Of a stretch of DNA of 11,896 nt, positions 1-7,747 are shown piece by piece. Source of the stretch: Mageeibacillus sp. UBA5770 (GTDB lineage Bacteria; Bacillota_A; Clostridia; Saccharofermentanales; Saccharofermentanaceae). The notes beneath the pieces are model-generated. The model ran no database searches, was not told where the DNA came from, and saw only the letters and a program-made list of their open reading frames with translations. Each line of letters opens with the position of its first letter. The stretch's first letter is position 1. Both the position numbers and the translations under genes were made by a program. The stretch is from NCBI GenBank assembly GCA_002418705.1, contig DIEQ01000016.1, positions 1 to 11,896 of the forward strand, read 5' to 3'.

Positions 1-2591
1 TACTTTCCTATCCGGAAGGGACAAGGCTTGTGATAATGTCCCCTGTAGTCCGCGGCCGCAAAGGTGAATATACGAAAGTATTTGATGACTTCCGCAAATC
101 GGGATTTGCCCGCGTGCGTGTTGACGGAGAGCTTTTCGACCTCGATGAAGAGCTTTCACTCGAAAAGAACAAGAAGCATACGATTGAAGTCGTTATTGAC
201 AGACTAGTCGTCCGCGACGATATTCGATCCCGCCTGAATGACTCGGCTGAAACGACACTCAAGCTATCTGATGGAATCCTGACGGCTCTCGTTCAGATTC
301 CTGAAGGAGAGAACGAATACGGCGACACAACCTACCATGAGACCGAGCTGCTGTTCTCACAGAAGTTTTCCTGTCCGGACTGCGGCATCAGCATTGAAGA
401 ACTGACACCGAGAATGTTTTCGTTCAATAATCCCTACGGAGCCTGCCAGGCATGCTCGGGAATCGGTTCTCACTCTTATGTTGATCCGCAGCTGTGTATT
501 TCGGATCCCCGTTTTTCACTGAATGAAGGAGCGGTAAAGGCCGGCGGATGGAATTTTGATGATGAAACAAGCTGGGGCAGAGCTTTTATAGAAGCGATGT
601 CAAAGAAGTATGATTTTTCGATGGATACTCCCTGGGAAAAGCTTCCCGAAAAAATTCAGAATATGATCATGTACGGCAACGAAGGCGAACTTCTTTCGGT
701 TGATACGACCAACAGCAAGTTCTCACACGGATCCGCCTATCGTTCAGCGTGGGAGGGGATTGTTCCGAGTCTTGAGAGAAGATACAGGGAGACCGGGTCT
801 GAAGATATGAAAGAGTATTACGAGCAGTATATGACCGTCCATCCATGCACGGAATGCCATGGCGCCAGGCTCAATAAAGAAAGTCTGTCGGTGACGGCAG
901 GGAAGCTTAATATCTTCGAACTTACATGCCTTCCTATTCGAAAATGCAAGGCATATCTTGAAACGCTTGTTTTTGGAGAACGGTCGAATACGATTGCGTC
1001 ACCTATACTTAAGGAGATTCTGGCCCGTCTTGGCTTCCTTATTGATGTCGGGCTTGAATACATGACATTAAACCGCGGTTCTGCAACGCTGTCAGGCGGA
1101 GAAGCTCAGCGTATCCGGCTCGCCACGCAGATTGGATCGGGCCTGATGGGTGTTCTTTATATATTGGATGAGCCTTCCATCGGACTTCACCAAAGAGACA
1201 ACAGCAGGCTGCTTGGCACGCTGAAACGGCTAAAGAGCCTGGGAAACACCGTTCTTGTCGTTGAACACGACGAGGAAACGATGCGTGAGGCTGATTTCAT
1301 TGTTGACATGGGACCCGGTGCAGGAGAGCACGGCGGCTTTATCGTCGGGCAGGGAACAGCTGCAGAGCTTGAAAACATTGAGACTTCGGTTACCGGCCAG
1401 TATTTGAGCGGCAAGCGCTTTATCCCGATCCCGCCTGTCAGAAGGGTACCTGACAAGTTTTTCCTTACCGTTCACGGAGCACATGAGAACAACTTGAAAG
1501 ATATTGATGTTTCGATACCTCTCGGCCTGTTTACATGCGTTACAGGTGTATCCGGCTCGGGCAAAAGTTCTTTGGTGAATGGAATTATCCTTAAAAAGCT
1601 TGCAACGGATTTGAACGGTGCAAGAAGACAGATCGGAGCCTACCGGTCGATGGAAGGGCTTGAATATCTTGATAAAGTCATAGCAATCGACCAGTCCCCG
1701 ATTGGCCGGACGCCAAGATCCAACCCTGCAACGTATACGGGCTGTTTTGACCTGATTCGTGAACTTTTCGCGAATACGCTTGATGCGCGTTCCCGCGGAT
1801 ACAAGAACGGACGATTCAGTTTTAATGTTCGCGGAGGCCGATGTGAATCCTGCAACGGAGACGGTGTCAATAAGATCGAAATGCATTTCCTGCCTGATGT
1901 CTATGTAACCTGCGATGTATGCAAAGGTCACCGTTACAACAGGGAGACGCTTGAAGTCAAATACAAAGGAAAAAGTATTGCAGATGTTCTTGAGATGACG
2001 GTAGAAGAGGCACTGCCGTTTTTCGAGAGTATTCCGCGTATCAGAAGGAAGCTGGAAACGATCAATGATGTCGGTATGGGGTATATCCGACTGGGACAGC
2101 CATCCACACAGCTTTCCGGCGGTGAAGCCCAGCGGGTCAAGCTTGCAACGGAACTCTCCAAACGAAGTACAGGCCATACTTTCTATATTCTGGACGAGCC
2201 GACAACCGGACTTCATATTGCCGATGTGCATAAGCTGGTTGACATTTTACAGCGGCTGACAGAAAATGGTAATACTGTCTTAGTAATTGAACATAATTTG
2301 GATGTTATAAAAACAGCAGATTATGTGATCGATCTGGGACCGGAAGGCGGCGATGGCGGCGGATACATCATCGCTTCAGGCACTCCTGAACAAGTCTGCG
2401 AAGTGCCTGAATCATATACAGGACAATATTTGAAACCTCTTTTGGTGCGGGCCGCTTCCCGGCCTATGGAAGAGGAGCATCATCGCAGGCAGCAGGCCCG
2501 CAAGGTCTCAAAGGAAGCTCTGGAAATATCAACTTCCGTAAAACCGCGAAGAAAGAATGCCTTTAATGGCAAAAAGGATAATAATAAATGA
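1..2591 (+). CDS. uvrA: UvrA, excinuclease ABC subunit A (5' end outside the window)
   Basis: UvrA is the ATP-dependent damage-recognition subunit of bacterial nucleotide excision repair. It loads UvrB onto lesions in the cytoplasm. The reading frame is open to the window edge (first full codon at base 3) and the visible start, YPEGTRLVIMSPVVRGRKGEY, matches roughly residue 150 of the family, so about 150 residues including the first Walker A lie upstream; the GTG at 30 is not the start. Visible in order: zinc-finger cysteines CPDC (372-383) and CQAC (444-455), an ECH motif near 850, ABC signature LSGGEAQR and Walker B LDEPS of the first ATPase (about 1089-1180), second Walker A GVSGSGKSS (about 1544-1570), cysteine pairs CESC and CDVC (about 1842-1927), then LSGGEAQR and LDEPTTGLH of the second ATPase (2111-2215). 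After the usual end near KPLL a 48-residue basic, charged tail follows (2445-2588). The stop overlaps the next start by four bases (ATGA), which suggests translational coupling. Identity is certain from the motifs. Confidence 0.97.
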   Translation, partial: LSYPEGTRLVIMSPVVRGRKGEYTKVFDDFRKSGFARVRVDGELFDLDEELSLEKNKKHTIEVVIDRLVVRDDIRSRLNDSAETTLKLSDGILTALVQIPEGENEYGDTTYHETELLFSQKFSCPDCGISIEELTPRMFSFNNPYGACQACSGIGSHSYVDPQLCISDPRFSLNEGAVKAGGWNFDDETSWGRAFIEAMSKKYDFSMDTPWEKLPEKIQNMIMYGNEGELLSVDTTNSKFSHGSAYRSAWEGIVPSLERRYRETGSEDMKEYYEQYMTVHPCTECHGARLNKESLSVTAGKLNIFELTCLPIRKCKAYLETLVFGERSNTIASPILKEILARLGFLIDVGLEYMTLNRGSATLSGGEAQRIRLATQIGSGLMGVLYILDEPSIGLHQRDNSRLLGTLKRLKSLGNTVLVVEHDEETMREADFIVDMGPGAGEHGGFIVGQGTAAELENIETSVTGQYLSGKRFIPIPPVRRVPDKFFLTVHGAHENNLKDIDVSIPLGLFTCVTGVSGSGKSSLVNGIILKKLATDLNGARRQIGAYRSMEGLEYLDKVIAIDQSPIGRTPRSNPATYTGCFDLIRELFANTLDARSRGYKNGRFSFNVRGGRCESCNGDGVNKIEMHFLPDVYVTCDVCKGHRYNRETLEVKYKGKSIADVLEMTVEEALPFFESIPRIRRKLETINDVGMGYIRLGQPSTQLSGGEAQRVKLATELSKRSTGHTFYILDEPTTGLHIADVHKLVDILQRLTENGNTVLVIEHNLDVIKTADYVIDLGPEGGDGGGYIIASGTPEQVCEVPESYTGQYLKPLLVRAASRPMEEEHHRRQQARKVSKEALEISTSVKPRRKNAFNGKKDNNK

Positions 2592-5068
2592 CAAAATGTG
2601 TGATTTGCAAAAAAAATGTTGCTGTAGTTTTCACCACAAGATTTGACAACGGCAAGCGTGTCAACGAAGGGCTATGTCTTAAGTGCGCATATCAGACCGG
2701 AATCGGCGGCATCGATGAGATGTTTTCTAAAGCCGGCATCAACGATACCAATATTGACAAAGTCTCTGACCGCCTGAATCACCTGATGGCGGGAGTCGAC
2801 GGAAGTCAGCCGGAAGATGTCTTCAAGCTGCTTCTCGGGTCAGGCGACCTTCTTAGCGATGATATAGACAATGGTTTTGATTCTGATTCTTCGGATGAAG
2901 ATGCGATGCAGCCGCTTTCCAATTTGGGATTCCTGCAGATGGGCGGCCAGTCTGATTCCGCTGAAGGCAGTTCAGGCAATACTGATGATCTTGAAGAATT
3001 GTTCCTTCAGGAGAGCGGACAGGGCAGACCCGGTTCTGACGAAGAACGCCGCATGCCGGGTACAAAATCCGATCCTAAACGGGCCGGCGGAAAGAAAGAA
3101 ACCAAACATAAATTTCTCGATCAGTTTGGTTCGAACCTTACGCAGAAAGCCAAACTTGGAAAGATAGACCGGATCATTGGACGTGATAAAGAACTTGAAC
3201 GCGTTATACAGATCCTGAACCGCCGTTCCAAGAATAATCCTGTTCTTCTTGGTGCCCCCGGTGTCGGAAAAACAGCGATTGCGGAGGGTCTTGCTGTCAA
3301 AATTGCGCTCGGCGAAGTGCCTGCAAAGCTGCTTGACATGTCCGTTTATCTCCTTGATATGACAGCTATGGTCGCAGGAACACAATTCCGCGGTCAATTT
3401 GAAAGCCGTATGAAGGGCGTTGTTGATGATGCCCGAAGAAGCGAGAATGTAATTCTCGTTATTGATGAGCTTCACAATATTATGGGTGCCGGAGATGCTG
3501 AAGGCGCAATGAACGCAGCTAATATTCTCAAGCCTGCTCTTGCCAAAGGCGAAATCCGTGTTGTCGGTTCGACAACGCTGGATGAATACCGCCGCTTCAT
3601 CGAAAAAGATTCAGCCCTCGAGCGCAGATTCCAGAAGGTTATCGTCGAAGAACCGTCCGTTGAAGACAGCATTGAGATTTTAAAAGGTATAAAGGACTAC
3701 TATGAGGTTCATCACCATGTATCATATACCGATGAAGTGATTGAATATGCCGTTCGTGCTTCTTCCAGATACATCATGGACCGTTTTTTGCCGGACAAGG
3801 CAATTGACCTCCTTGATGAGGCCGGATCCCGCGCCAACCTCGAAGAAGTTCGCCTTGTAAAATACAGACAGCTTCTCGATGAGAAGGTTTTACTTGAGAC
3901 GCAGCTTACTGAGCTCGAATCAAGAATTGAGACTTCGGCCCCGCAGCTGATAGAAGATGAAGGACTTTATGAGCAGCAGGCTGAGACAAAGGCCAACGTG
4001 CTGCGCTTGCAGGAAGAAATCAAATCGCTCGAGAGTGAGCTGATTCCAACGATTATTTCGAAAGAAGATATCGCCAGGATTGTTGAAATGTGGACGGGAA
4101 TTCCAGTTCAGCGGATTACAGAATCTGAATCTGAAAAACTTATTAAGCTCGAGGAACGCCTGCATCAGCGTGTTATAGGACAGGAAAAAGCCGTTAATGC
4201 ACTTGCGCGAGCCATACGAAGAAATCGTTCGGGTTTTGGCAAGAAGCATAAGCCCGCATCTTTTATTTTCGTCGGACCGACAGGTGTTGGTAAAACGGAA
4301 CTTGTTAAAGCCGTTGCGGAAGCGATGTTTGCCAAAGAAGATGCTCTTATCCGCATAGATATGTCTGAGTTTATGGAAGCACATACTGTCAGCAAAATGA
4401 TTGGATCCCCTCCGGGATATGTCGGATATGATGATGGAGGACAGCTTACCGAACGCGTCCGCAGGAAGCCCTATTCGGTTGTTCTTTTCGATGAAATTGA
4501 GAAGGCTCATCCTGATGTGTTCAATCTTCTTCTGCAGATTCTTGATGACGGACGCCTGACAGACAGTCATGGACGCCTTGTCAACTTTGAAAACACCATT
4601 CTTATCATGACCTCCAATGCCGGAACAACGTTAAAATCGAATGGATTCGGTTTTGGATCCGAAGGATATATTGCTCTCGAGAGCCGTGTTCAGTCTGTCC
4701 TCAAAGAGATGTTCCGTCCGGAATTCCTTAACCGCATAGATGAGATTGTTGTATTCCAGGAGCTCTCACGCGAAGAAATTCGTAAGATTGTTGATTTGAT
4801 GCTTAAGGAACTCAGGGAACAGCTTCGCGAGAAAGCTGTTGAAATTGAGGTGTCCGATGAAGCCAAGAATCAGCTTGCCATTGAAGGGTATGACGCCAAA
4901 TACGGTGCCCGCCCCCTGCGTAAGACAATTCAGCGCAGACTGGAAGATCCGCTTTCGGATATGTTTCTTCTCGGCAAGCTCAAGGACGTTGCAAAAGTTA
5001 CGATCGACTATGTTGACGGTAAATATACTTTTGAAAGTACCGCCAGAGAAGAAGATCAGCCCCAGTAA
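2588..5068 (+). CDS. ClpE-like Clp/Hsp100 ATPase with N-terminal C4 zinc finger
   Basis: This is an AAA+ unfoldase that would feed substrates to ClpP or remodel aggregates. At 826 residues it has two AAA+ modules: GAPGVGKT (222-229) with Walker B ILVIDEL, and GPTGVGKT (563-570) with Walker B VLFDEIE (632-638). A coiled-coil-like middle domain lies between them (about 418-490) and a sensor-2 motif GARPLRK at 773-779. Instead of the double Clp N repeat of ClpC/ClpA, the N-terminus has CVIC and CLKC (C4, C7, C30, C33), a probable zinc finger as in ClpE. A long acidic, Ser/Gly/Asp-rich linker (about 85-170) follows. The loop after [11 protein letters not shown] carries GFGFG (686-690), giving FGF where the ClpP-binding tripeptide [LIV]-G-[FL] is expected. 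The start codon overlaps the uvrA stop; AAAAGGA about nine bases upstream serves as ribosome binding site. ClpE is the best label; clpC is the common automatic name. Membership of the family is certain, the subgroup less so. Confidence 0.93.
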   Translation: MTKCVICKKNVAVVFTTRFDNGKRVNEGLCLKCAYQTGIGGIDEMFSKAGINDTNIDKVSDRLNHLMAGVDGSQPEDVFKLLLGSGDLLSDDIDNGFDSDSSDEDAMQPLSNLGFLQMGGQSDSAEGSSGNTDDLEELFLQESGQGRPGSDEERRMPGTKSDPKRAGGKKETKHKFLDQFGSNLTQKAKLGKIDRIIGRDKELERVIQILNRRSKNNPVLLGAPGVGKTAIAEGLAVKIALGEVPAKLLDMSVYLLDMTAMVAGTQFRGQFESRMKGVVDDARRSENVILVIDELHNIMGAGDAEGAMNAANILKPALAKGEIRVVGSTTLDEYRRFIEKDSALERRFQKVIVEEPSVEDSIEILKGIKDYYEVHHHVSYTDEVIEYAVRASSRYIMDRFLPDKAIDLLDEAGSRANLEEVRLVKYRQLLDEKVLLETQLTELESRIETSAPQLIEDEGLYEQQAETKANVLRLQEEIKSLESELIPTIISKEDIARIVEMWTGIPVQRITESESEKLIKLEERLHQRVIGQEKAVNALARAIRRNRSGFGKKHKPASFIFVGPTGVGKTELVKAVAEAMFAKEDALIRIDMSEFMEAHTVSKMIGSPPGYVGYDDGGQLTERVRRKPYSVVLFDEIEKAHPDVFNLLLQILDDGRLTDSHGRLVNFENTILIMTSNAGTTLKSNGFGFGSEGYIALESRVQSVLKEMFRPEFLNRIDEIVVFQELSREEIRKIVDLMLKELREQLREKAVEIEVSDEAKNQLAIEGYDAKYGARPLRKTIQRRLEDPLSDMFLLGKLKDVAKVTIDYVDGKYTFESTAREEDQPQ

Positions 5069-5091
5069 GCTCTGATGCACAAGTAAGTAAG

Positions 5092-5105
5092 AAGGAGGGG
5101 AGGTG
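5092..5105 (+). promoter_or_regulatory. Doubled Shine-Dalgarno before the small membrane protein
   Basis: Two ribosome binding sites lie back to back: AAGGAGG (5092-5098), nine bases before the ATG at 5108, and GAGGTG (5100-5105), eight bases before an in-frame ATG at 5114. Each is well placed for one of the two ATGs, so the start of the small protein may be either codon. The site strongly supports that this short frame is translated. Confidence 0.75.
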
Positions 5106-5107
5106 CC

Positions 5108-5293
5108 ATGATTATGTATTTCATCTCATCTTGCTTGAACACAGCAGCCTTGCTGGCTGAAGCAACACTACCGCCTGAAGCCGTTGATACGTCAGCATGG
5201 TATTATTCATCCATTACAATCGGTGCTTTGGTCGTACCTCTTTTGCTGGGTATCCTTCTTCTCATCAGGTATTTCCGCTCGAAAAAGAAATAG
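5108..5293 (+). CDS. Small single-span membrane protein, unknown function
   Basis: I do not recognise this 61-residue protein. A moderately hydrophobic N-terminus (MIMYFISSCLNTAALLAEA) is followed by a polar stretch (PPEAVDTSAWYYSS) and one clear transmembrane segment (about residues 36-54, ITIGALVVPLLLGILLLIRY). The C-terminus is basic, RYFRSKKK. By the positive-inside rule the tail faces the cytoplasm, with the N-terminus outside, or removed if it is a weak signal peptide. The start could be ATG 5108 or ATG 5114; each has its own Shine-Dalgarno. It begins 39 bases after the Clp gene on the same strand and no promoter or terminator lies between, so it is probably the last gene of the uvrA-clp transcript. 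The strong ribosome binding site and good hydrophobic pattern make it likely to be real. Confidence 0.7.
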   Translation: MIMYFISSCLNTAALLAEATLPPEAVDTSAWYYSSITIGALVVPLLLGILLLIRYFRSKKK

Positions 5294-5296
5294 CTG

Positions 5297-5396
5297 TCCT
5301 GTATTATACGGATCCTGCCCGGAGAAAAATGTAACATTAAAAAGCGACTGTTAAGTGATATCACTCAACAGTCGCTTTATTCTTGTATTATACGGA
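5297..5396 (+). repeat. Direct repeat bracketing the terminator palindrome
   Basis: TCCTGTATTATACGGA (5297-5312) and TCTTGTATTATACGGA (5381-5396) match at 15 of 16 bases, with 84 bases between corresponding positions, one on each side of the 5341-5378 palindrome. The similarity does not extend further on either side. This could be a local duplication, the footprint of a small inserted element, or paired protein sites. Confidence 0.7.
5341..5378. terminator. Bidirectional intrinsic terminator between convergent genes
   Basis: A 38-base near-perfect palindrome: outer arms AAAGCGACTGTT (5341-5352) and AACAGTCGCTTT (5367-5378) pair over 12 bases, then one A/C mismatch, then the inner arms AGTGAT and ATCACT (5354-5365), themselves a perfect palindrome. 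On the minus strand the stem is followed by TTTTTAATG, a good T tract for argJ. On the plus strand it is followed by ATTCTTGTATT, a weaker tract for the uvrA-clp transcript. Its position between the small membrane gene and argJ, which point at each other, fits a shared terminator. Confidence 0.88.
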
Positions 5397-5415
5397 GACA
5401 GATTTATTCATTGTT

Positions 5416-6627
5416 TTAGCTTCGGTAGCTTCCGTTGATTTTTACATAATCGTATGAGAAATCGCAGGTCCACATGCGGTCGGCGTATTCGCCTTCATGA
5501 AGCACAATGCTAATGTTAACTTCATCTTTATGGAGAATCTTTTTTGCTGCTTTCTCATCAAATGGCAATGCCATTCCGTCGACGCAGACGGGAAGTCCGC
5601 CTATGCAGATATCAACTTTTTCCGGATCAAAGGATGCACCGGAATAACCAGCAGCTGTAAGGATTCTTCCCCAGTTGGCGTCTTCACCGAAAATTGCGGT
5701 CTTACAAAGCGGAGACCGGCAGACAGCAAGGACGACAAGATAAGCATCCTGGGCAGATGCCGCACCTGTAACTTCAACTTCAACAAGCTTTGTGGCACCT
5801 TCACCGTCACGGGCAATCATGCGGGAGAGATCCATACTTATTTGACTGAGAGCATTATAAAACAGGTCGCACTCCGGCGTTCCTTCAAGAATCTCATCTC
5901 CTCCGCAAAGCCCGTTTGCCATAATTAGAAGGGAATCGCATACGGAGGTGTCTCCGTCAACGGAAACCCGGTTGAAAGTATGCGCTACGGCCTGCGTGAG
6001 CAGCTTGTGAAGCAGTGGGGCACTGATCCGGGCATCTGTTGTAATGATGCTGATCATTGTCGCCAAATTGGGATGAATCATGCCGGATCCTTTGGCCATA
6101 CCTGAAAGAGTGATCTTTGTTTCGCCTATTTCGATGACAGCCGTGGACTCCTTGGGAACGAGATCCGTAGTCAGAATCGCTTTCATGGCGTTGTGCCCGG
6201 CTTCCTGCGAAGTGGACAGTGATGATGCAAGCTTTGGAATTCCTGAAAGAAGTGCGGACATATTCAAACGCTGACCGATAACACCTGTTGAACACGTCAG
6301 AATATCAGCAGGAGAACAGCCGACAATTCCTGCAACCGCAGCGGCTGCATCCTCGGCATCCTGATATCCGACTGAGCCTACGCAAGCATTGGCGTTTCCG
6401 CTGTTGATGAGGATCCCGCGTGTTTCGCTACGTTCACCGATTAACTTGACGGTGCGCTGGAGCGAGTGACCTTTTACAAGGTTTTTCGTATATACGCCTG
6501 CTACCTGGGCAGGAACATCTGAGATAACCAGAGCGAGATCCGGAGCTTCGTTATTCTTTAAACCACAGTGAATACCGGCGGCCCTAAAGCCCTTCGGCGA
6601 GGTGATGGCTGGTGTTGTTGATTTCAT
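5416..6627 (-). CDS. argJ: ArgJ, glutamate N-acetyltransferase / amino-acid acetyltransferase
   Basis: ArgJ moves the acetyl group from N-acetylornithine to glutamate, recycling it in arginine synthesis; bifunctional forms can also use acetyl-CoA to start the pathway. The 403-residue protein is full length for the family. It shows the TGVIG oxyanion-hole region (T114, G115) and the self-cleavage site in HPNLATM, where A189|T190 is cut and Thr190 becomes the nucleophile of the beta chain. INSGNANAC at 74-82 and the C-terminal YVKINGSYRS are also family hallmarks. The start (CAT at 6625-6627) is preceded on its strand by AAGGAG with six bases of spacing. No argC, argB, argD or argF is adjacent. 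It appears monocistronic, with a terminator directly after its stop and a divergent promoter region before it. Whether it is mono- or bifunctional cannot be read from the sequence. Confidence 0.96.
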   Translation of the reverse strand: MKSTTPAITSPKGFRAAGIHCGLKNNEAPDLALVISDVPAQVAGVYTKNLVKGHSLQRTVKLIGERSETRGILINSGNANACVGSVGYQDAEDAAAAVAGIVGCSPADILTCSTGVIGQRLNMSALLSGIPKLASSLSTSQEAGHNAMKAILTTDLVPKESTAVIEIGETKITLSGMAKGSGMIHPNLATMISIITTDARISAPLLHKLLTQAVAHTFNRVSVDGDTSVCDSLLIMANGLCGGDEILEGTPECDLFYNALSQISMDLSRMIARDGEGATKLVEVEVTGAASAQDAYLVVLAVCRSPLCKTAIFGEDANWGRILTAAGYSGASFDPEKVDICIGGLPVCVDGMALPFDEKAAKKILHKDEVNISIVLHEGEYADRMWTCDFSYDYVKINGSYRS

Positions 6628-6683
6628 AAGATACTCCTTAGCCTGTATTCATAAAAATGGGTGGTAATGCCTTTAGCGGCGAG

Positions 6684-6694
6684 TTTGATTATAC
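6684..6694 (-). promoter_or_regulatory. Probable argJ promoter -10 region
   Basis: Read on the minus strand this is GTATAATCAAA, containing a perfect TATAAT (6688-6693) 61 bases before the argJ start. No good -35 is seen: the hexamers 16-18 bases upstream are only TATATA-like. The same 11 bases recur in inverted orientation at 6737-6747 as the promoter core of the divergent gene. Confidence 0.55.
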
Positions 6695-6713
6695 ACCATT
6701 TGGGAATTCCATA

Positions 6714-6743
6714 TATACATTTCCTTGTGAAGTAGAGTATAAT
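6714..6743 (+). promoter_or_regulatory. Probable promoter of the DUF975 gene pair
   Basis: TATACA (6714-6719, four of six matches to TTGACA), an 18-base spacer and a perfect TATAAT (6738-6743). Transcription would start near 6750, giving a leader of about 38 bases before the ATG at 6788. Confidence 0.55.
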
Positions 6744-6787
6744 CAAAAATGGTTTTTATCATTACAAAAGAAATAAGGTGATCAAAA

Positions 6788-7702
6788 ATGTGGACCTGCA
6801 GCGAACTAAAGAAGAGTGCATGGAAGAGTCTTTCGACGAACTATTGGTGGGCTGTTCTTCTGGTATTCCTGTATTTCACGATTGTTTCAACTGCCACTTC
6901 ATTTGTTTCCGGGATTTCCGGAGCCTTTTCGCCTATTATCTCCATTATTATATCTTCATCAGCGAGAGATCTGGGTTCGAACCCCTCGATATACGAAATT
7001 GCTGACAAATTCGGCCCCGCAATTATTGTTGCCGCATCCTTATCAGCAGTGACTATGATCTTTACTTTTATTCTTGTTATCTTTTTTCAGAACCCATTGT
7101 CATGTGGGGTTATTAAGTGGTTTTTTATTCAGAGAGAACATAAAGATATGCATTCGATTGCAGCTTTATTCACCGGTTTTCAGAAGGAGAATTACAGATA
7201 CTTTGTTTCCGGCATGGCATGGCGCGTTCTCTGGTCATCTGTCTGGAGTCTGGTGTCTGCCATTCCGATTCTTCTTCCGACTGCACTTGCTGTCGTTTTC
7301 GGACTAAAGGCTAATATCTATGTTGCTGCAGCCGGCGGAAGATTCGGGATATCCGGTACCGCGGTCTGGACATGGGTATTTGTCATTTTCATCATCCTAT
7401 TCAATATTGCATTTATTATCTCTGTCATGATTAATCTCAACCGTTATTACGCCTATTTATATGTGCCTTATATTCTGATTGATATCCCTGATATCCCCTG
7501 CCGGGAAGTTCTCAGGAGGAGCAGGAATATGACGTCAGGACAAAAGGGCAGGATGTTTATCCTTGACCTGTCTTTTGCCGGCTGGTGGCTTCTCGTATTT
7601 ATGACCTGCGGTCTGCTTACTTTTGCTTTGATGCCATATCTTAACGCAACTTATACGGAATTGTATTTCCATAGAAAAGAAGAACTTACACCGGGGAACT
7701 GA
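6788..7702 (+). CDS. DUF975 family integral membrane protein (first of tandem pair)
   Basis: A 304-residue polytopic membrane protein of the DUF975 family, which has no established function. About five to six hydrophobic segments are visible: roughly 20-45, 76-103, 147-172, 193-217 and 259-283, with a further weak one near 220-231. The hallmark C-terminal block reads S-x2-M-T-x-G-x-K-G-R-x-F then LDLSFAGWWLL and MPY-x4-YTELYF (about 244-294). The N-terminus MWTCSELKK is shared with the next gene, as are LNRYYAY and the C-terminal block, so the two are paralogues. AAGGTGAT about six bases before the ATG supports the start. It is followed after 45 bases by its paralogue and shares the promoter near 6714-6743. 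A membrane role is firm; the transported or bound partner is unknown. Confidence 0.85.
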   Translation: MWTCSELKKSAWKSLSTNYWWAVLLVFLYFTIVSTATSFVSGISGAFSPIISIIISSSARDLGSNPSIYEIADKFGPAIIVAASLSAVTMIFTFILVIFFQNPLSCGVIKWFFIQREHKDMHSIAALFTGFQKENYRYFVSGMAWRVLWSSVWSLVSAIPILLPTALAVVFGLKANIYVAAAGGRFGISGTAVWTWVFVIFIILFNIAFIISVMINLNRYYAYLYVPYILIDIPDIPCREVLRRSRNMTSGQKGRMFILDLSFAGWWLLVFMTCGLLTFALMPYLNATYTELYFHRKEELTPGN

Positions 7703-7747
7703 CAGAATTTCAACACGGCTATTATGCATCTGTAAGGGGGCGTTTAT

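Noticed and set aside
1230..2231. A 333-residue open frame on the minus strand inside uvrA
   Set aside because: It lies wholly opposite conserved ABC ATPase motifs, has no sensible ribosome binding site that I can see and reads as compositionally random; it is a shadow of the uvrA codon pattern.
2241..2330. AT-rich patch inside uvrA (about 32 percent GC over 2281-2340)
   Set aside because: Short, within conserved C-terminal coding sequence and in frame; codon choice is the simple explanation.
3920..4570. A 216-residue minus-strand frame inside the Clp gene
   Set aside because: It lies opposite the middle domain and second Walker motifs of a strongly conserved gene and resembles no family.
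5108..5140. Lipobox-like ISSC at residues 6-9 of the small membrane protein
   Set aside because: The preceding hydrophobic stretch is only five residues and has no basic start, too short for a lipoprotein signal.
5497..5928. A 143-residue plus-strand frame antisense to argJ
   Set aside because: Fully inside argJ coding sequence with no promoter, ribosome binding site or recognisable domain.
6645..6660. Possible arginine-repressor half site ATTCATA before argJ
   Set aside because: Only one half of the expected symmetric operator is present; the other arm does not match.
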